A stretch of DNA of 64,000 nt from Patella vulgata (taxonomy: Eukaryota > Mollusca > Gastropoda > Patellidae), in contig NC_065880.2 in NCBI RefSeq assembly GCF_932274485.2, positions 8,285,695 through 8,349,694 of the forward strand, written 5' to 3'. The translations under genes and the position numbers were made by a program. Under the pieces are notes generated by a model. The model was given only the letters and a program-made list of their open reading frames with translations. It searched no databases and had not been told where the DNA came from. This document shows positions 10,692 through 21,412 of this stretch, piece after piece; the stretch's first letter is position 1, and every line of letters starts with the position of its first letter.

Positions 10692-11440
10692 TTAAGGTTT
10701 CGAATGTAGTTTAACACCAATGGTCAATCTATCTTGCTCATCTAGCATAATATAGTCTGAAAGGCTGGATATCCGTGAATATTGCCAGGTTAATCGCGCA
10801 TGTGCTACACGTTGCGAATGTAGTTTAACACGAATGGATACAAGAATGAATACGTTCAAGCATTTTATTATTGCCATAACAGACAAAACTTTTTGTTGTT
10901 TTCTTTCTACTGTATTATTATCGTCATTAACTGCCTGACAATAAATCGTGCCTATTTACATTGCTATATAATTACACGAACGTTTATTATACGTGTAAAA
11001 CAAAGCGCCATATGCAATTAGCAGCTAATACGTCATCCAAACTAGACGTGCTGAAGTACTCAAGGGGAGTTAATTACACGTGCTGAAGTAATCAAGGGGA
11101 GTTAATTACATAGGTAATCAGGATTATTAGATAATTAACTTATTACCTGGAAAAGAAACATGGTTGGCAATCTATTATGTTTAAAATGAGACATCTGTTG
11201 GTAAATGTTTTATAATTATATGACCGGTTTAACATTACATTCCCCAAAATAAGGAAGACAAAGGGAGATAATTATGATTAACTGTTATTTTAAATGGCGT
11301 CACTGCCTACAGATTACTTTGTCTAGTCATGGAAGAGAATGGAAACGGTCAACCTTATTTAATATTATGATCAGTCGCTTGTAACGAGTATAAAAGATTA
11401 AAATCATTGGAATATTCAAACATAGTAGTGGACCAAAAAT
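10692..11440. other. Duplicated flank plus unique sequence
   Basis: 10700-10822 repeats the left flank of M2. Around 11035-11110 a 34-bp unit (ACGTGCTGAAGTA...GGGGAGTTAATT) occurs twice. The rest shows nothing recognisable. Confidence 0.55.
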
Positions 11441-11444
11441 GTCT

Positions 11445-11697
11445 TAGATTTAACATTGAAGTCAATGTACTTGGTTATTTCCGGACTAACACATGCTTCA
11501 ATTTTATTTCAATAATTCGCTTGCGCGTAAGGGAATTTAGCAGTGACAGGAAACCGGAACCGGAACCGGAGTACCCGGACCCGGAGAAAACCCCACGAGT
11601 TTGGACAGGCGACCCTACTCCTTGTCACGTACAACCGGGGAATCGAGACAACCCCAGTTCACTCAATGACAGACCTAACCATTCGCCCCCCCCCCAC
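11445..11697 (-). mobile_element. SINE-B
   Basis: Antisense: AATAATTCGCTTGCGCGTAA, an expanded GGAACC track within the V-domain, ACTCCTTGTCACGTACAACC, GACAGACCTAACCATTCGCC, then a C run. The 3' end is degenerate. Confidence 0.83.
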
Positions 11698-11699
11698 TT

Positions 11700-12740
11700 C
11701 ATTTAGCATTTTTATTGCACATGAATGAAAATGCCAAAATATACCTAAAATTTAAATGGTTACTGTCTCCTTCATTTTCTGGTTACCATGACATTATATT
11801 ACAGAGCATATAATATATATATATGGTTCACTTTATGGAAGTTAACATTGATAAACCGACCAATCATCGGCCAATTACTGTAACACGTGGCCTATTATTA
11901 GCCCCGTACAAACCAGTCGTTTATTGTAACTCTACTTCAATATTAAACATTATACGTCAAATTACACAATTTTCTACATCGATTTTTCCATTATTACTCC
12001 ATGGTTGATCATAAGTCCATTATAATCGGATTTCCCCGTCCTCAAACACTGTACAGGGAGTTCTTGTAGTTAACAGTTTTATACGAACACGTTTTTAAAG
12101 TTGCAATTTCATATTTTTAAGTTATATTTTTAAAATTTATTAAAATAAAGCCTTAAAATAGATGGTATCTATAAACAGTCCTACCTTGTTAAAGAATAAT
12201 CCTATAATTCACTATTGCCAGTTGAGAAATTGGCAAAAATATCATTTTCATCTTCAAATTCAAACGTTTGAAGATAACTACTCCATGGTAGAGAATAGAA
12301 AACAAGGGAGGTAATTGGGAGGTAATTGTGTTATTTTTTCCGGTGTAAATGAGTTTTAAGTGTGAGAATGACACCTATGATCGTATAATAGTTAGTTGAC
12401 AACCTATTGAGCAAAAGACATAGAAATATTTATGTTTTGACTTTCTTAGAAAATATGAAATTGTAACTTTAAAGCTGTGTTCATAAAATCTCTAATGACA
12501 GTATTAGCTTCGTTAAAAGTCAAGAGACATTTTACAATATTTACTACATACAAACCGTAGTACAAAATACACACTCTTTCAAATGTCATATTATATACAA
12601 ATGTCGTCATGCATTGTAAATCCTTTCAGCTACAAAAGAACACAAATTCATTCGAATATTCCCTGTAAATCATAGAAAAGGCCCACTCTTTCAAATGGCA
12701 TATTATATACAAATATCATTCATTAAAAAGCCTTGGGGTT
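11700..12740. other. AT-rich stretch, no gene recognised
   Basis: Contains a (TA)n run near 11805 and a two-copy repeat CACTCTTTCAAATG(T/G)CATATTATATACAAAT at about 12565 and 12685. No coding or RNA feature is supported. Confidence 0.5.
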
Positions 12741-12742
12741 AC

Positions 12743-13022
12743 CGAGAGAGAGAGAGAGGGAGAGAGAGAGAGAGAGAGATGGGGTTTAACGTCGACTCGA
12801 CACAAACTAGGTCATTTCGGGACTAACATATGGTTTAATTTTATTTCAATAATTCGCTTGCGCGTAGGGGTCTTTAACAGTGGGGGGAAACCGGAGGAAC
12901 CCATGAGGTTGGACATGCGACCCTACTCTTTGTCACGTACAACCGGGGATTCGAAACCACGTCAGTTAACTCAATGCCAGACTTTATGATACAGCGCGTA
13001 CGCGCTAACCCTTTAGCCAACC
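12743..13022 (-). mobile_element. SINE-B, full length
   Basis: Starts with (GA)n, then ATGGGGTTTAACGTCGACTC and the whole body to the head GATACAGCGCGTACGCGCTA. A second SINE-B follows head-to-tail. Confidence 0.9.
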
Positions 13023-13212
13023 AAGGTCATTTCGGGAGTAACATGTGGTTCAATTTTATCTCAATAATTCGATTGTGCTTAGGGGTCTTTAGTAGTAGGA
13101 GGAAACCGGAAGGCTAGGAGAAAAACCACGAGGTTGGATAGACGCCTTTTGGCTCATTGACAGGCCTATGATTCAACGCGAACGCATTAACCACTCGCCC
13201 CCCCCCCCCCAC
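13023..13212 (-). mobile_element. SINE-B, tandem second copy
   Basis: Begins GGTCATTTCGGGAGTAACAT directly after the head of the previous copy, lacks the (GA)n end, and finishes in a C run and (CA)n. Confidence 0.85.
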
Positions 13213-13244
13213 ACACACACACACATTCACAATGGAAATTTTGC

Positions 13245-13900
13245 TAATACAGCACGTACCAATTTTCCATAGGTTCCCTTGTACAGTAAGTACCCAATTT
13301 GCCTAATACAGTAGGTGCCGCAATACAGTGCAATACTAGGTTCCACAATACAGCACGTACCCAGTTGACCTAAAACATTACAATACTAGATTCCACCATA
13401 CAGCACGTACCCAGTTGACCTAAAACATTACAATACTAGATTCCACCATACAGCACGTACCCAGTTAACCTAAAACATTACAATACTAAATTCCAAAATA
13501 CAGCACGTACCCAGTTAACCTAAAACATTACAATACTAGATTCCACCATACAGCACGTACCCAGTTAAACTAAAACATTACAATACTAGATTCCACCATA
13601 CAGCACGTACCCAGTTAACCTAAAACATTACAATACTAGATTCCACCATACAGCACGTACCAAGTTAACCTAAAACATTACAATACTAGATTCCAAAATA
13701 CAGCACGTACCCAGTTAACCTAAAACATTACAATACTAGATTCCAAAATACAGCACGTACCGAGTTTTCCTAATAAAGCGCGTGTCAGTTCTTTCTAATG
13801 CTGTACATACCTGACCTAATACAGTACGTACATAGTTGACCTATTACAATATGTACCAAGATTTCCTAATAGAGTACGCTTCAGTGTTTCTAATACTCTG
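13245..13900. repeat. 50-bp minisatellite
   Basis: The unit starts CAATACTAGATTCCACCATA, continues CAGCACGTACCCAGTTAACC and ends TAAAACATTA. About 9 well-kept units lie between 13331 and 13780, with decayed units (AATACAGCACGTACC type) on both sides. Confidence 0.92.
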
Positions 13901-14562
13901 CGTGCGCAGGTTCCCCAAATCAATATCCTTTTCTCCTCATAATATGTAAAGATCAAAATATAATAGTTCTACCTTCCACGAACAAATCATATATTTGTCA
14001 ATCATCGATATTTGTAGATTTGTTTGTGCTAAAGTTTGTTACGAATCAGCAGATCAGATCTAAATAGGCTTCCACTGTATCGATCTGTTAGTTTAAACGA
14101 AAAGGTGATTATCTTTCTTAACTGACTCTTTATTCTCGGAGGTAAAATAGCACTCAGCTGACGACGCGATAATGATATATAAAAAAAGACATTTAGCTGT
14201 TAAGTATAAGACTTTTAACTCTTCTCACCAAATAAGGCTTTTCTGAGATGGGGGATTTGGCAATTACTGGTCAATTAGACTATATAGACAGCGTTAAAAA
14301 GACGTATTTCTATGAGAATCGTTAGACGAAGTGGTTTACGCTTTAAACAAATGATGAAAGCCAGATAGCCATATTTTATGTTGTATTTCTACTTTTATGG
14401 GATAAAGAAACGTCTTGAAGGTCATTTTACACTCAAGATTGGACTAGCCTGTGATCTCATAGAACATTGTTTTCACGCATTAATAAGTTTGATCACTTTA
14501 AGCGTTAAGATTAGCCCCACCAGAACTCATGTTTTCGCGCCATAAATAGGCTGGATATAACT

Positions 14563-14812
14563 TTAAAGGAGCTAAATCGCTAAAATTGGGGATCTAGAAA
14601 TTGATACAAATGGGTCGCAACGCATATAATAATATAATATGAATGTATATAAACTGATTTACATTCAATAGTTTGCGTTTTTACTGTAATTTCAAATCAG
14701 TTATGTTTGGCGAAATACGCCAGAAGTGTCAATCGAAAGGCAATCTCTAGTGTCTGGTTATTCCAGTCTACACCGATAATATTTATTGCGCATGCTCTCC
14801 AGATAAGAATAT
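14563..14812 (+). mobile_element. MITE M3, left half
   Basis: TTAAAGGAGCTAAATCGC end, then TGGGTCGCAACGCATATAAT and TTGGCGAAATACGCCAGAAG as in the complete copy at 34556-34996. The right end is missing. Confidence 0.75.
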
Positions 14813-14885
14813 GGCCTCACCGTTTTACATGACATGTAGAATATGTCTAGCCTCGTTCTTCGAGTCCCTGACTTATTCCCTGATG

Positions 14886-15246
14886 CAATCTGATTAAAAC
14901 AAAGATCCTATTTCGTTTCGTATTTTTATAGTTCAAAATTTCATTTTACTTGTCTTTACTACACTAGGATCTAGAAGAGTTTATATATTACCGGCGTTCT
15001 GGTTGAAGTGAGGGATTAGTCAATGAAACCGTCTGTTACGGCGAGTTCTTGGCGTTTGTTGCACCGAACCTAGAAAAGTCAACGCTGATTGATTAATCAA
15101 TGTCTGACGTCGTAGGGTCAAAATCCGCCCGTATGGCACCTGACGCGACCTTAGACTACAACTGGTCAGATCTTCATTTAGTGTAGGCTATCGAAAGTAT
15201 AAAAAAACCGAAATGAAATACAGATCTGCATTTTAATCGGATTGTT
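14886..15246 (+). mobile_element. MITE M4, complete
   Basis: Ends AATCTGATTAAAACAAAGAT and, reversed, AACAATCCGATTAAAATGCA-type. The interior shares CTAGGATCTAGAAGAGTTTA and TGATTGATTAATCAATGTCT with the other two copies. Confidence 0.82.
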
Positions 15247-15284
15247 CCTCGATGATGTCAAACAGAATAACTGGCGTCATAACT

Positions 15285-15498
15285 AGTAGGGGTGTGGGGG
15301 GGGGGTCGAATGGTTAACGCGTGTGGGTTGCATCATAAGGTCTGTCATTCGGGCAAGTGGCCTGGTTTCGATTCCCCGCTTGTACGTGACAAGGGGTAGG
15401 GCCGTCTGTCCAACCTCATGGGTTTTCTCCGAAATGACCTATTTTGTGTCGAGTGGACATTAACCTCCCCCCACCCCTCTCTCTCTTTCTCTCTCTCA
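15285..15498 (+). mobile_element. SINE-B with V-domain deletion
   Basis: Head TCGAATGGTTAACGCGTGTG, box B-like TGGTTTCGATTCCCCGCTTG, then CATGGGTTTTCTCCGAAATG, which jumps from the V-domain straight to the 3' part. A (CT)n tail follows. Confidence 0.85.
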
Positions 15499-15716
15499 GA
15501 AGTAGCAATTCTGGTACATTGACTTAAATGTTAAATCCAAGACATTTTAAGGGTTTTTTTGTTTACATCAGTGTTTGAACATTCCAATGATCATGACATT
15601 GAATAGGGTTGACCGTATCCATTTTCTTCCATGACCAGACAAACTAATCTGTAGTCAGTGACGCCATTTTCATGGGTGATTTCCATAATGTCCTTTTACT
15701 TCCTGGTTCTACCGCC

Positions 15717-16159
15717 TCAAAATCATGAATATATACCAAAATCATGAATATATACCAAAATCATGAATATATACCAAAATCATGAATATATACCAAAATC
15801 ATACCAAAATCACGAATATATACCAAAATCATGAATATATACCAAAATCATGAATATATACCAAAATCACGAATATATACCAAAATCATGAATATATACC
15901 AAAATCATGAATATATACCAAAATCACGAATATATACCAAAATCATGAATATATACCAAAATCATGAATATATACCAAAATCACGAATATATACCAAAAT
16001 CATGAATATATACCAAAATCACGAATATATACCAAAATCATGAATATATACCAAAATCATACCAAAATCATGAATATATACCAAAGTCATGAAAATCATG
16101 AATATATACCAAACATCATGAATATATACCAAAGGCATGAAAATCATGAATATATACCA
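15717..16159. repeat. 19-bp minisatellite
   Basis: Unit AAAATCATGAATATATACC, about 23 copies, with ATCATG/ATCACG variants spaced in a higher-order pattern. The long open frames over it are by-products of a repeat whose length is not a multiple of three (three units restore the frame). Confidence 0.95.
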
Positions 16160-16721
16160 AAACCTGGCATAAAACGAAACTCAACAACTCCTATTCGTTT
16201 CTATATAGAAACTGAGAATATAAATTGCCATGCAAAAGGTGAGGAAACCCGAAATCAAGCAGATTCAACGAACCCTGCTAGAAAACGCAAATTCAACAGA
16301 TGGGAAAAATGCAAATTCATGCAAATTCACCTAACCCTGATCAAAAACGTAAATTTAATCACTCTTATTCCCTTTTAGACAAAAAACAAATCGACAAAAA
16401 ATGTCATGCAAAATGTCGTAGAAAAAGGCGAAAGGGAGAATGGTGATATACAGAGGAAACGATTTAATAGTACTGGCATTTAACGAACATGGTCTTAATA
16501 GTAGAAAAATGTGTCGACTAGTTTTGGTGTTGGAGAGAGTGGGTTAAAAGCCTCTCTAATCAATCAAGTGGTCTAGAGATGTGATTGGACTAACGAGGAC
16601 GTCTACTATAACTAACATTTCTAAATGAAATACTAAATAAAATCACTGACATGAATTTACTAAAAGCCGAAAACACAAGGCTCAGTTGCTCACATTGTGG
16701 AATCAAGGCCGGGTTAAAACG

Positions 16722-16763
<42 letters not shown>

Positions 16764-16956
16764 AATGGGGTTTAACGTCCACTCGACACAGACTAGGTCA
16801 TTTCGGGACTAACATATGGTTTTAATTTTATTTCAATATTTCGCTTGCGCGTAGGGGTCTTTAGCAGTGGGAGGAAACCGGAGGACCCGGAGGACAGACA
16901 ACCCTACTCCTTGTCACGTACAACCGGGGATTCGAAACCACGCCAGTTGGCTCAAT
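16722..16956 (-). mobile_element. SINE-B, lacking the outer head
   Basis: (GA)n, AATGGGGTTTAACGTCCACT, V-domain shortened after GGAGGACCCGGAGGACAGAC, ending at CCACGCCAGTTGGCTCAAT. Confidence 0.88.
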
Positions 16957-17085
16957 TAAAACGGACCCAGAAGAGCAAACACAAACAGAACTGGTGAGCA
17001 GACAACAAAGCAGGGCGAATGTTTCCCTCTACTGCTACTCCAACTCCTTTTATGTTGGCGGGAATGTAAATGCCATAGATAGAAC

Positions 17086-17351
17086 GAGAGGAGAGAGAGA
17101 GAGAGGGAGAGAGAGAGGGTTAACGCCCACTCGACACAAACAAGGTCTATCTGTTTTGGACTAACATGGTTAAATTTTATTTCAATAATTCGCTTGCGCG
17201 TAGGGGTCTTTAGCAGGGAGAAAACCCACAAGGATGGATAGGCGACCCTACTTCTTGTCACGTACAACTGGGGAATCGAAACCACGCCAGTTGACTCAAT
17301 GACAGACCTTATGATAGAGCGCGCACGTGCTAACCATTCGTCCATCCAACT
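17086..17351 (-). mobile_element. SINE-B, full length
   Basis: (GA)n, GGTTAACGCCCACTCGACAC, body, then the head ATGATAGAGCGCGCACGTGC and CCATTCGTCCATCCAACTC. Confidence 0.9.
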
Positions 17352-17614
17352 CATCGGCCAGTTAAAGAGATGTTTATCTTAAATATTTGTTTGTGGTATG
17401 ATGTGGGGTATGGTGTGGGGGTGGCAAACACACGCCTCTCTAATATAGGATAATGCACCAATCATAGGCGTAGGAGCCGGAATGGGGGCTGTACCCCCCG
17501 CCCAGCACCCCCGGAGGGGGGCAGATCCGGTGAAGCGTCTATTTTTCGGGCAACGTATTTCCGTTTTTCAGGGACAAAAATCACAGAATGAGGAAGATTA
17601 AGTTGTTTTTGAGC

Positions 17615-18002
17615 TTAAAGATACATTATGGGAGATAAGATAAAGAGATGGCAGTTCTCGCTATAATAGTTAAAAACTGGATAGTGTAAAGGTAATTTGC
17701 TGAAAATTTCAGTCAAATTGATCCACTATGAGCCGAGAAAAAGCGGGTGAAATCTTTGCATAGTCTCGGTCATCATTACTAAAATCATTAATATAAACAG
17801 CATAGTCTCGATTATCCACTGTCTTGATTATCCACTTTTATTGATTTAATTATCAATAGCCGTTAGCGGCATATAGGAATCTAATCCAGCCAACATCGAA
17901 GGCTAGCCTTGACATTAAGAGTTGATTATGGTCTGGATAAGTTAATTAATGTCTAATTGACTTGTAATAAACCGATTTTGCTCTTGCATAATGCATGTTT
18001 AA
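17615..18002 (+). mobile_element. MITE M1, complete
   Basis: Reference copy, 388 bp. Left end TTAAAGATACATTATGGGAG, right end TTGCATAATGCATGTTTAA, imperfect inverted repeats of about 30 bases with TTAA at both borders. It contains paired AGTCTCG...TTATCCA stretches. No coding capacity. Confidence 0.87.
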
Positions 18003-18037
18003 CTTATTGTAAATTTATATTGTTGTTGTGTAATTGT

Positions 18038-18202
18038 CAGGGCCGTAACTAGCTCAGAGCAACGAGGGGGACGGGAAGTGTTCTCAGGGGTGCTGTAAAA
18101 TTGACGGACAATGTATATCTATGGTCGACAACTTATTCACATGGAGCGGGGGGTGGGGGCGAAACTTTTTGCACGCCCCCCCCCCCTTTAGTTACGGGCC
18201 TG
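18038..18202. mobile_element. Small hAT-type MITE with exact 8-bp target duplication
   Basis: Ends CAGGGCCGTAACTAG and, reversed, CAGGCCCGTAACTAAA. GTAATTGT stands on both sides (18030-18037, 18203-18210). 165 bp including a G/C homopolymer-rich middle. It sits inside the larger hAT relic. Confidence 0.88.
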
Positions 18203-18689
18203 GTAATTGTGTAATTAATTAAAAGTAAACAAAGATTACAGCTTTGTGGAAAATTTGTTTAAGTTGTTGATTGATTCATTCTGAAAATTTGGGTGACAAA
18301 GAAAATTTTCGGGGCAAATAGTCTCAGCCCTTCCAAATGAGATTGGCCGGGATGCCTATGGCACCAATATAGCTCTGTGAGATTATTGCACAAGATGCAC
18401 ACGAGGTATTTCCATTCGACTGGAAATATCTTTCCCTACAGATAAATATTACTATTATTAATTTACTGTTGATTTGAACCACTCGAGTTATGACAACAAA
18501 TCCAGAATGAGATTTGTCATATTTACTCTGTATGGAAAAACTAGGAATACGTTCAGCAATTTACAACAGCGATTGGGAGTCAGAATATTAACTTTTCCTG
18601 GGCAGTCAGGTTATCTTATTGTTGTGATTTACTTTACTTGTGATTTATGATAACTAGCGAAGTTTGACTTCGTATGTTATTGTTCCCCT

Positions 18690-19030
18690 GGAGCCAAGGT
18701 GGCTATGTGGGTAAGACGCTGGCTCGCTAGCCTGGAGGTCGGTTGTTCAATCCCTGCATTGGGAGAAATTTCCCCTTGTCAGTGGTACAGGACGGAGGCC
18801 TGACAAGGACAACTGTCTAGTCATTCGGATGGTACGAAAAACCGACGTCCCGTGTATACATTGGCGTGCACGTAAAAGATCCCTTGGCAGTTGGAATTCG
18901 ATATGAGTAGGTCATAGTGCCGCTGTCCGGGCAAAATTTCACTCATAGCACACTGTATGGCGTATGCCCGCCTTCACTAGTCCAGTAGGAGCAGAACAGT
19001 AGGACGTTACACCCCATTTCATTTCAATTT
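18690..19030 (+). mobile_element. SINE-A, full length with small head deletion
   Basis: GTGGCTATGTGGGTAAGACG and TTGTTCAATCCCTGCATTGG (box B weakened), complete body, and the tail AGGACGTTACACCCCATTTC. Confidence 0.9.
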
Positions 19031-19158
19031 GCATAAGGCAGTATTTCACAATGTGAAACATACATGTATTTAATGTAATTACAAAAAATAACTAGGTTTC
19101 TCCACATCAAGATTCAAGCATATAAAATATCTTGCATCAGTACTGCTATATTTTCTGG

Positions 19159-19407
19159 AGGGGATGGGGTGTGAGGTGAATAGTCGAATGGTTAGCGCTT
19201 GCGCGCTGTATCATAAGGTCTGTCATTGAGTCAACTGGCATGGTTTCAATTCCCTGGTTGTACGTGACAAGGAGTAGGGTCGCCGGTCCAACCTCATGGG
19301 TTTTCTCCGGGTCCTCCGGTTTCCTCCCACTGCTAAAGACCCCGACACGCAAGCAAATTACTGAAATAAAATTGAACCATGTTGTGGTCCCGAAGTCGAC
19401 TTTAAAC

Positions 19408-19442
<35 letters not shown>
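19159..19442 (+). mobile_element. SINE-B, full length
   Basis: GTCGAATGGTTAGCGCTTGC, GGTTTCAATTCCCTGGTTGT, V-domain GGGTTTTCTCCGGGTCCTCC, then a shortened 3' end running into (CT)n. Confidence 0.9.
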
Positions 19443-19448
<6 letters not shown>

Positions 19449-19503
19449 TAAAGACCCCTAAGCACAAGCGAATTATTGAAATAAAATTGAACCATGTGTT
19501 AGT
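19443..19503 (+). repeat. SINE-B 3' fragment after (CT)n
   Basis: TGTTAAAGACCCCTAAGCAC to CCATGTGTTAGTC repeats the 3' third just past the microsatellite of the previous copy. This may be a slippage or recombination product. Confidence 0.7.
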
Positions 19504-19966
19504 CTCTCGCTCCACTACACACGAATAGCAAACAGTAAAATATAATTTTGATTGAAAATATCTCGCGTGCTATTCAATACACGCATCTAGAGAAATGCTT
19601 CGTGTTATCAACCGACTGGGATTTGAATAAAAACTTTATTATTAATAATATCACTTTACTGTTCATAATACAATATTAATATCAATTTCCTACTGGATAA
19701 CAGTCACATTCTGCACCGGAAGTCAGGACGTCTCGATATGTTATCAAATGTGGTAATCAAACTGTCGTATTGATCGAGGCTAATGTAAAGGTCAAGGGTT
19801 ACTGGGAAATGGCGTCTATAATTGAATATGAAGAGTAAAAGATTTGTATGAGTTGAGTTATTTCTACGCATTTAACAGATTTAAAATATTATAGGCCGTG
19901 AACGTGGAAATCTGTCGATTTTAGCATAAGGGTCTTTTATTCTTTTATTTATTTTGTTTTTGATGG
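19504..19966. other. Unique sequence, no gene recognised
   Basis: AT-rich intron sequence of the receptor gene. Nothing supported. Confidence 0.5.
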
Positions 19967-20226
19967 GTGGGGCCGCGGTGGTTCAGAGGGTAAGATGATG
20001 ATTTAATAGAAAGGAGGTCTCCCGTTGTTTGCCCAGAAGGTTCCTCGGGATTTTCCGACGGGGTTCCCCTTGTTTGTGGTGCAAGACGGAGGTCCTGACA
20101 AATAACTGTCTAGTCGTAAGGATGGGACGAAAAACTGAGACCCGTGAGCATATTGGCGTGCACGTAAAGGAACCCTTGGAATTCCAAATAAGAGTAGGCC
20201 GTAGTGCCGCTGTCTTCGTTAGCCCA
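19967..20226 (+). mobile_element. SINE-A, 3'-truncated and joined to SINE-B
   Basis: Degenerate head GGGCCGCGGTGGTTCAGAGG, body to TGCCGCTGTCTTCGTTAGCC, then an abrupt switch at about 20226 into the head of a same-strand SINE-B. Confidence 0.82.
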
Positions 20227-20485
20227 TTCGCGTGCGCGTTCTATCATAGGGTCTGTCATTGAGTCAACTGGCGTGGTTTTGATTCCCCGGTTGTACTTGA
20301 CAAGGAGTGGGGTCGCCTGTCCAACCTCTTGGGTTATCTCTGGGTCCGGGTCCTCCGGTTCCGGTTTCCTCCCACTACAAAAGACCCCTACGCGCAAGCG
20401 AAGTATTGAAATAAAATTAAACCATGTGTTAGTCCCGAAATGACTTAGTTTGTGTCGAGTTGACTTAACCCCCTCTCTCTCTCTA

Positions 20486-20516
<31 letters not shown>

Positions 20517-20528
20517 CTCTCTCGCTCT
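20227..20528 (+). mobile_element. SINE-B lacking box A, fused to SINE-A
   Basis: TTCGCGTGCGCGTTCTATCA to GTGTCGAGTTGACTTAACCC and a long (CT)n. It lies 170 bases downstream (minus-strand sense) of the 20701-20862 exon donor. Confidence 0.88.
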
Positions 20529-20700
20529 CATTCGGTAAACACACAAGTAGGTAGTAAAATCCCATTTTCAACACATTTTCCTTTTGATGGACAAAAATAG
20601 AAAAGGGGCAGAGAGAGTGCATTTCTAAAGCAAATATTTCTCCGAACACAGCAGCGACAGCAGCTTTGGGAGTAACAATTAAAAAAAAAACAAATCTTAC

Positions 20701-20862
20701 TTTTTTTCGAAGCTCTAAATCCATCGTTGATGGGAAGGTTCTGTATGTCATAAACTAGTTTAGATTTGGACAATAAATCGCGTTCATGGTTTACTCTATA
20801 TACAGCATAACGAAAGGCATTTTCTACTCTTAGATCTTCGTCACCCTCTCCAAATAATCCAC
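20701..20862 (-). CDS. Kainate receptor-like exon: start of amino-terminal domain
   Basis: The exon holds 162 bases: 2 bases of a split codon, 53 codons, and 1 base of the next. Family motifs in order are GLFGEGDE (the Gly-Gly-Leu/Ile-Phe start of the mature domain, whose first Gly is probably completed by the previous exon), AFRYAVYRVN, LVYDIQ and FRASKK. These match the kainate receptor opening (GGxF...AFxxAV..IN...L..DxQ...SFxxSKK) without gaps. The acceptor reads TATTTCAG before the exon and the donor is GTAAGA after seven A. The phase 1 end joins the next exon as ATT (Ile), giving SKK-I-C as in SKKAC of known receptors. Other-frame open reading over this stretch is a shadow. Confidence 0.93.
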
Positions 20863-20902
20863 CTGAAATATAGGAAAATAAACAACCATAAATAAACTAA
20901 CA

Positions 20903-21156
20903 TGAAATAAAATGAAATGGGGTTTAACGTCCTACTGTTCTGCTCCTATACTGGGCTAATGAAGACGGGCAGTGTGCTATAAGGGAAATTTTGCCAGGGC
21001 AGCGGCACTATGGCCTACTTTTATATCGAATTCCAAGGCCAATGTGAGACCCTCCATCCTGCACCACTGATTAACTTTCTCGGCCAATGCAGGGATCGAA
21101 CACGCGATCCCAGGCTAGCGTGCTAGCGTCTTACCTACTTGACGACCGTGGCTCTC
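20903..21156 (-). mobile_element. SINE-A, internally deleted, both ends present
   Basis: Tail AATGGGGTTTAACGTCCTAC, body to GAATTCCAAGGCCAATGTGA where most of the core is skipped, then box B complement CAGGGATCGAACACGCGATC and the head GACGACCGTGGCTC. It begins 40 bases upstream of the exon acceptor. Confidence 0.87.
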
Positions 21157-21177
21157 TTTAGACAAAGAGACGCCGTA

Positions 21178-21350
21178 GTCTATTCCCCCCACTCTCACGA
21201 CTTCAGGACGATGAAAGTATGTTTTAAACACAATTCAGCAAAGTCGAGGATACTGCCTGATGTTGAAGACTACAGGGCGTGTACGAACTCAAAATAATTA
21301 TACACCTTGACCGGTGTTCTCCTAGACCAGTGGTTCTCAACCGTAAACAC
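21178..21350 (-). repeat. Dispersed repeat with hAT-like end, copy 1
   Basis: Reverse complement of 30119-30285: TAATTATACACCTTGACCGG, then CTCCTAGACCAGTGGTTCTC. The CAGTGGTTCTCAACC hAT terminus lies at 21334-21348, at the same junction as in the other copy. Confidence 0.75.
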
Positions 21351-21412
21351 GGGGCCTCGGTTTTTCCAGGCTAGCGAGATAGCGTCTTACCCACTTAGCC
21401 ACCGTGGCGTCC
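21351..21412 (-). mobile_element. SINE-A head remnant
   Basis: GGGCCTCGGTTTTTCCAGGC then GCGTCTTACCCACTTAGCCA. Almost the whole body is deleted. Confidence 0.75.

Larger units (their letters stand above)
17463..18360. mobile_element. hAT-type non-autonomous element carrying two nested insertions
   Basis: Short inverted ends CATAGGCGTAGGAGCC and, reversed, CATAGGCATCCCGGCC. Exact 8-bp target duplication GCACCAAT at 17455-17462 and 18361-18368, as hAT transposases make. M1 (17615-18002) and a smaller hAT relic (18038-18202) lie inside; without them the element is about 340 bp. No transposase is present. Confidence 0.83.
377..20862 (-). other. Kainate-type glutamate receptor gene, 5' half (three exons with introns)
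   Basis: Three minus-strand exons (20701-20862, 2666-2920, 377-552) join with matching phases and consensus GT/AG borders into 197 uninterrupted codons of an ionotropic glutamate receptor amino-terminal domain. Such receptors are tetrameric, glutamate-gated cation channels of the neuronal plasma membrane; this domain is the outer, assembly-controlling lobe. Introns: 2921-20700 (about 17.8 kb) and 553-2665 (about 2.1 kb), both filled with SINEs and MITEs. The first coding exon (signal peptide) was not found above 20862. The ligand-binding and channel parts lie beyond position 1. No stop or frameshift is seen, so the gene looks functional. The family is clear (kainate, GRIK-like); the paralogue cannot be told from this part. 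Confidence 0.9.

Noticed and set aside
13331-13790. CRISPR-like regular repeats
   Set aside because: Contiguous head-to-tail minisatellite without unique spacers, in a eukaryotic setting.
15831-16378. Plus-strand frames with NIYQNHEYIPKS repeats
   Set aside because: Translation of the 19-bp minisatellite (three units make 57 bases). No start context or family.
20110-20751. Long minus-strand open frame of 213 codons
   Set aside because: It reads through SINE-A, SINE-B and the wrong frame of the receptor exon. The true exon frame is the neighbouring one with splice borders.
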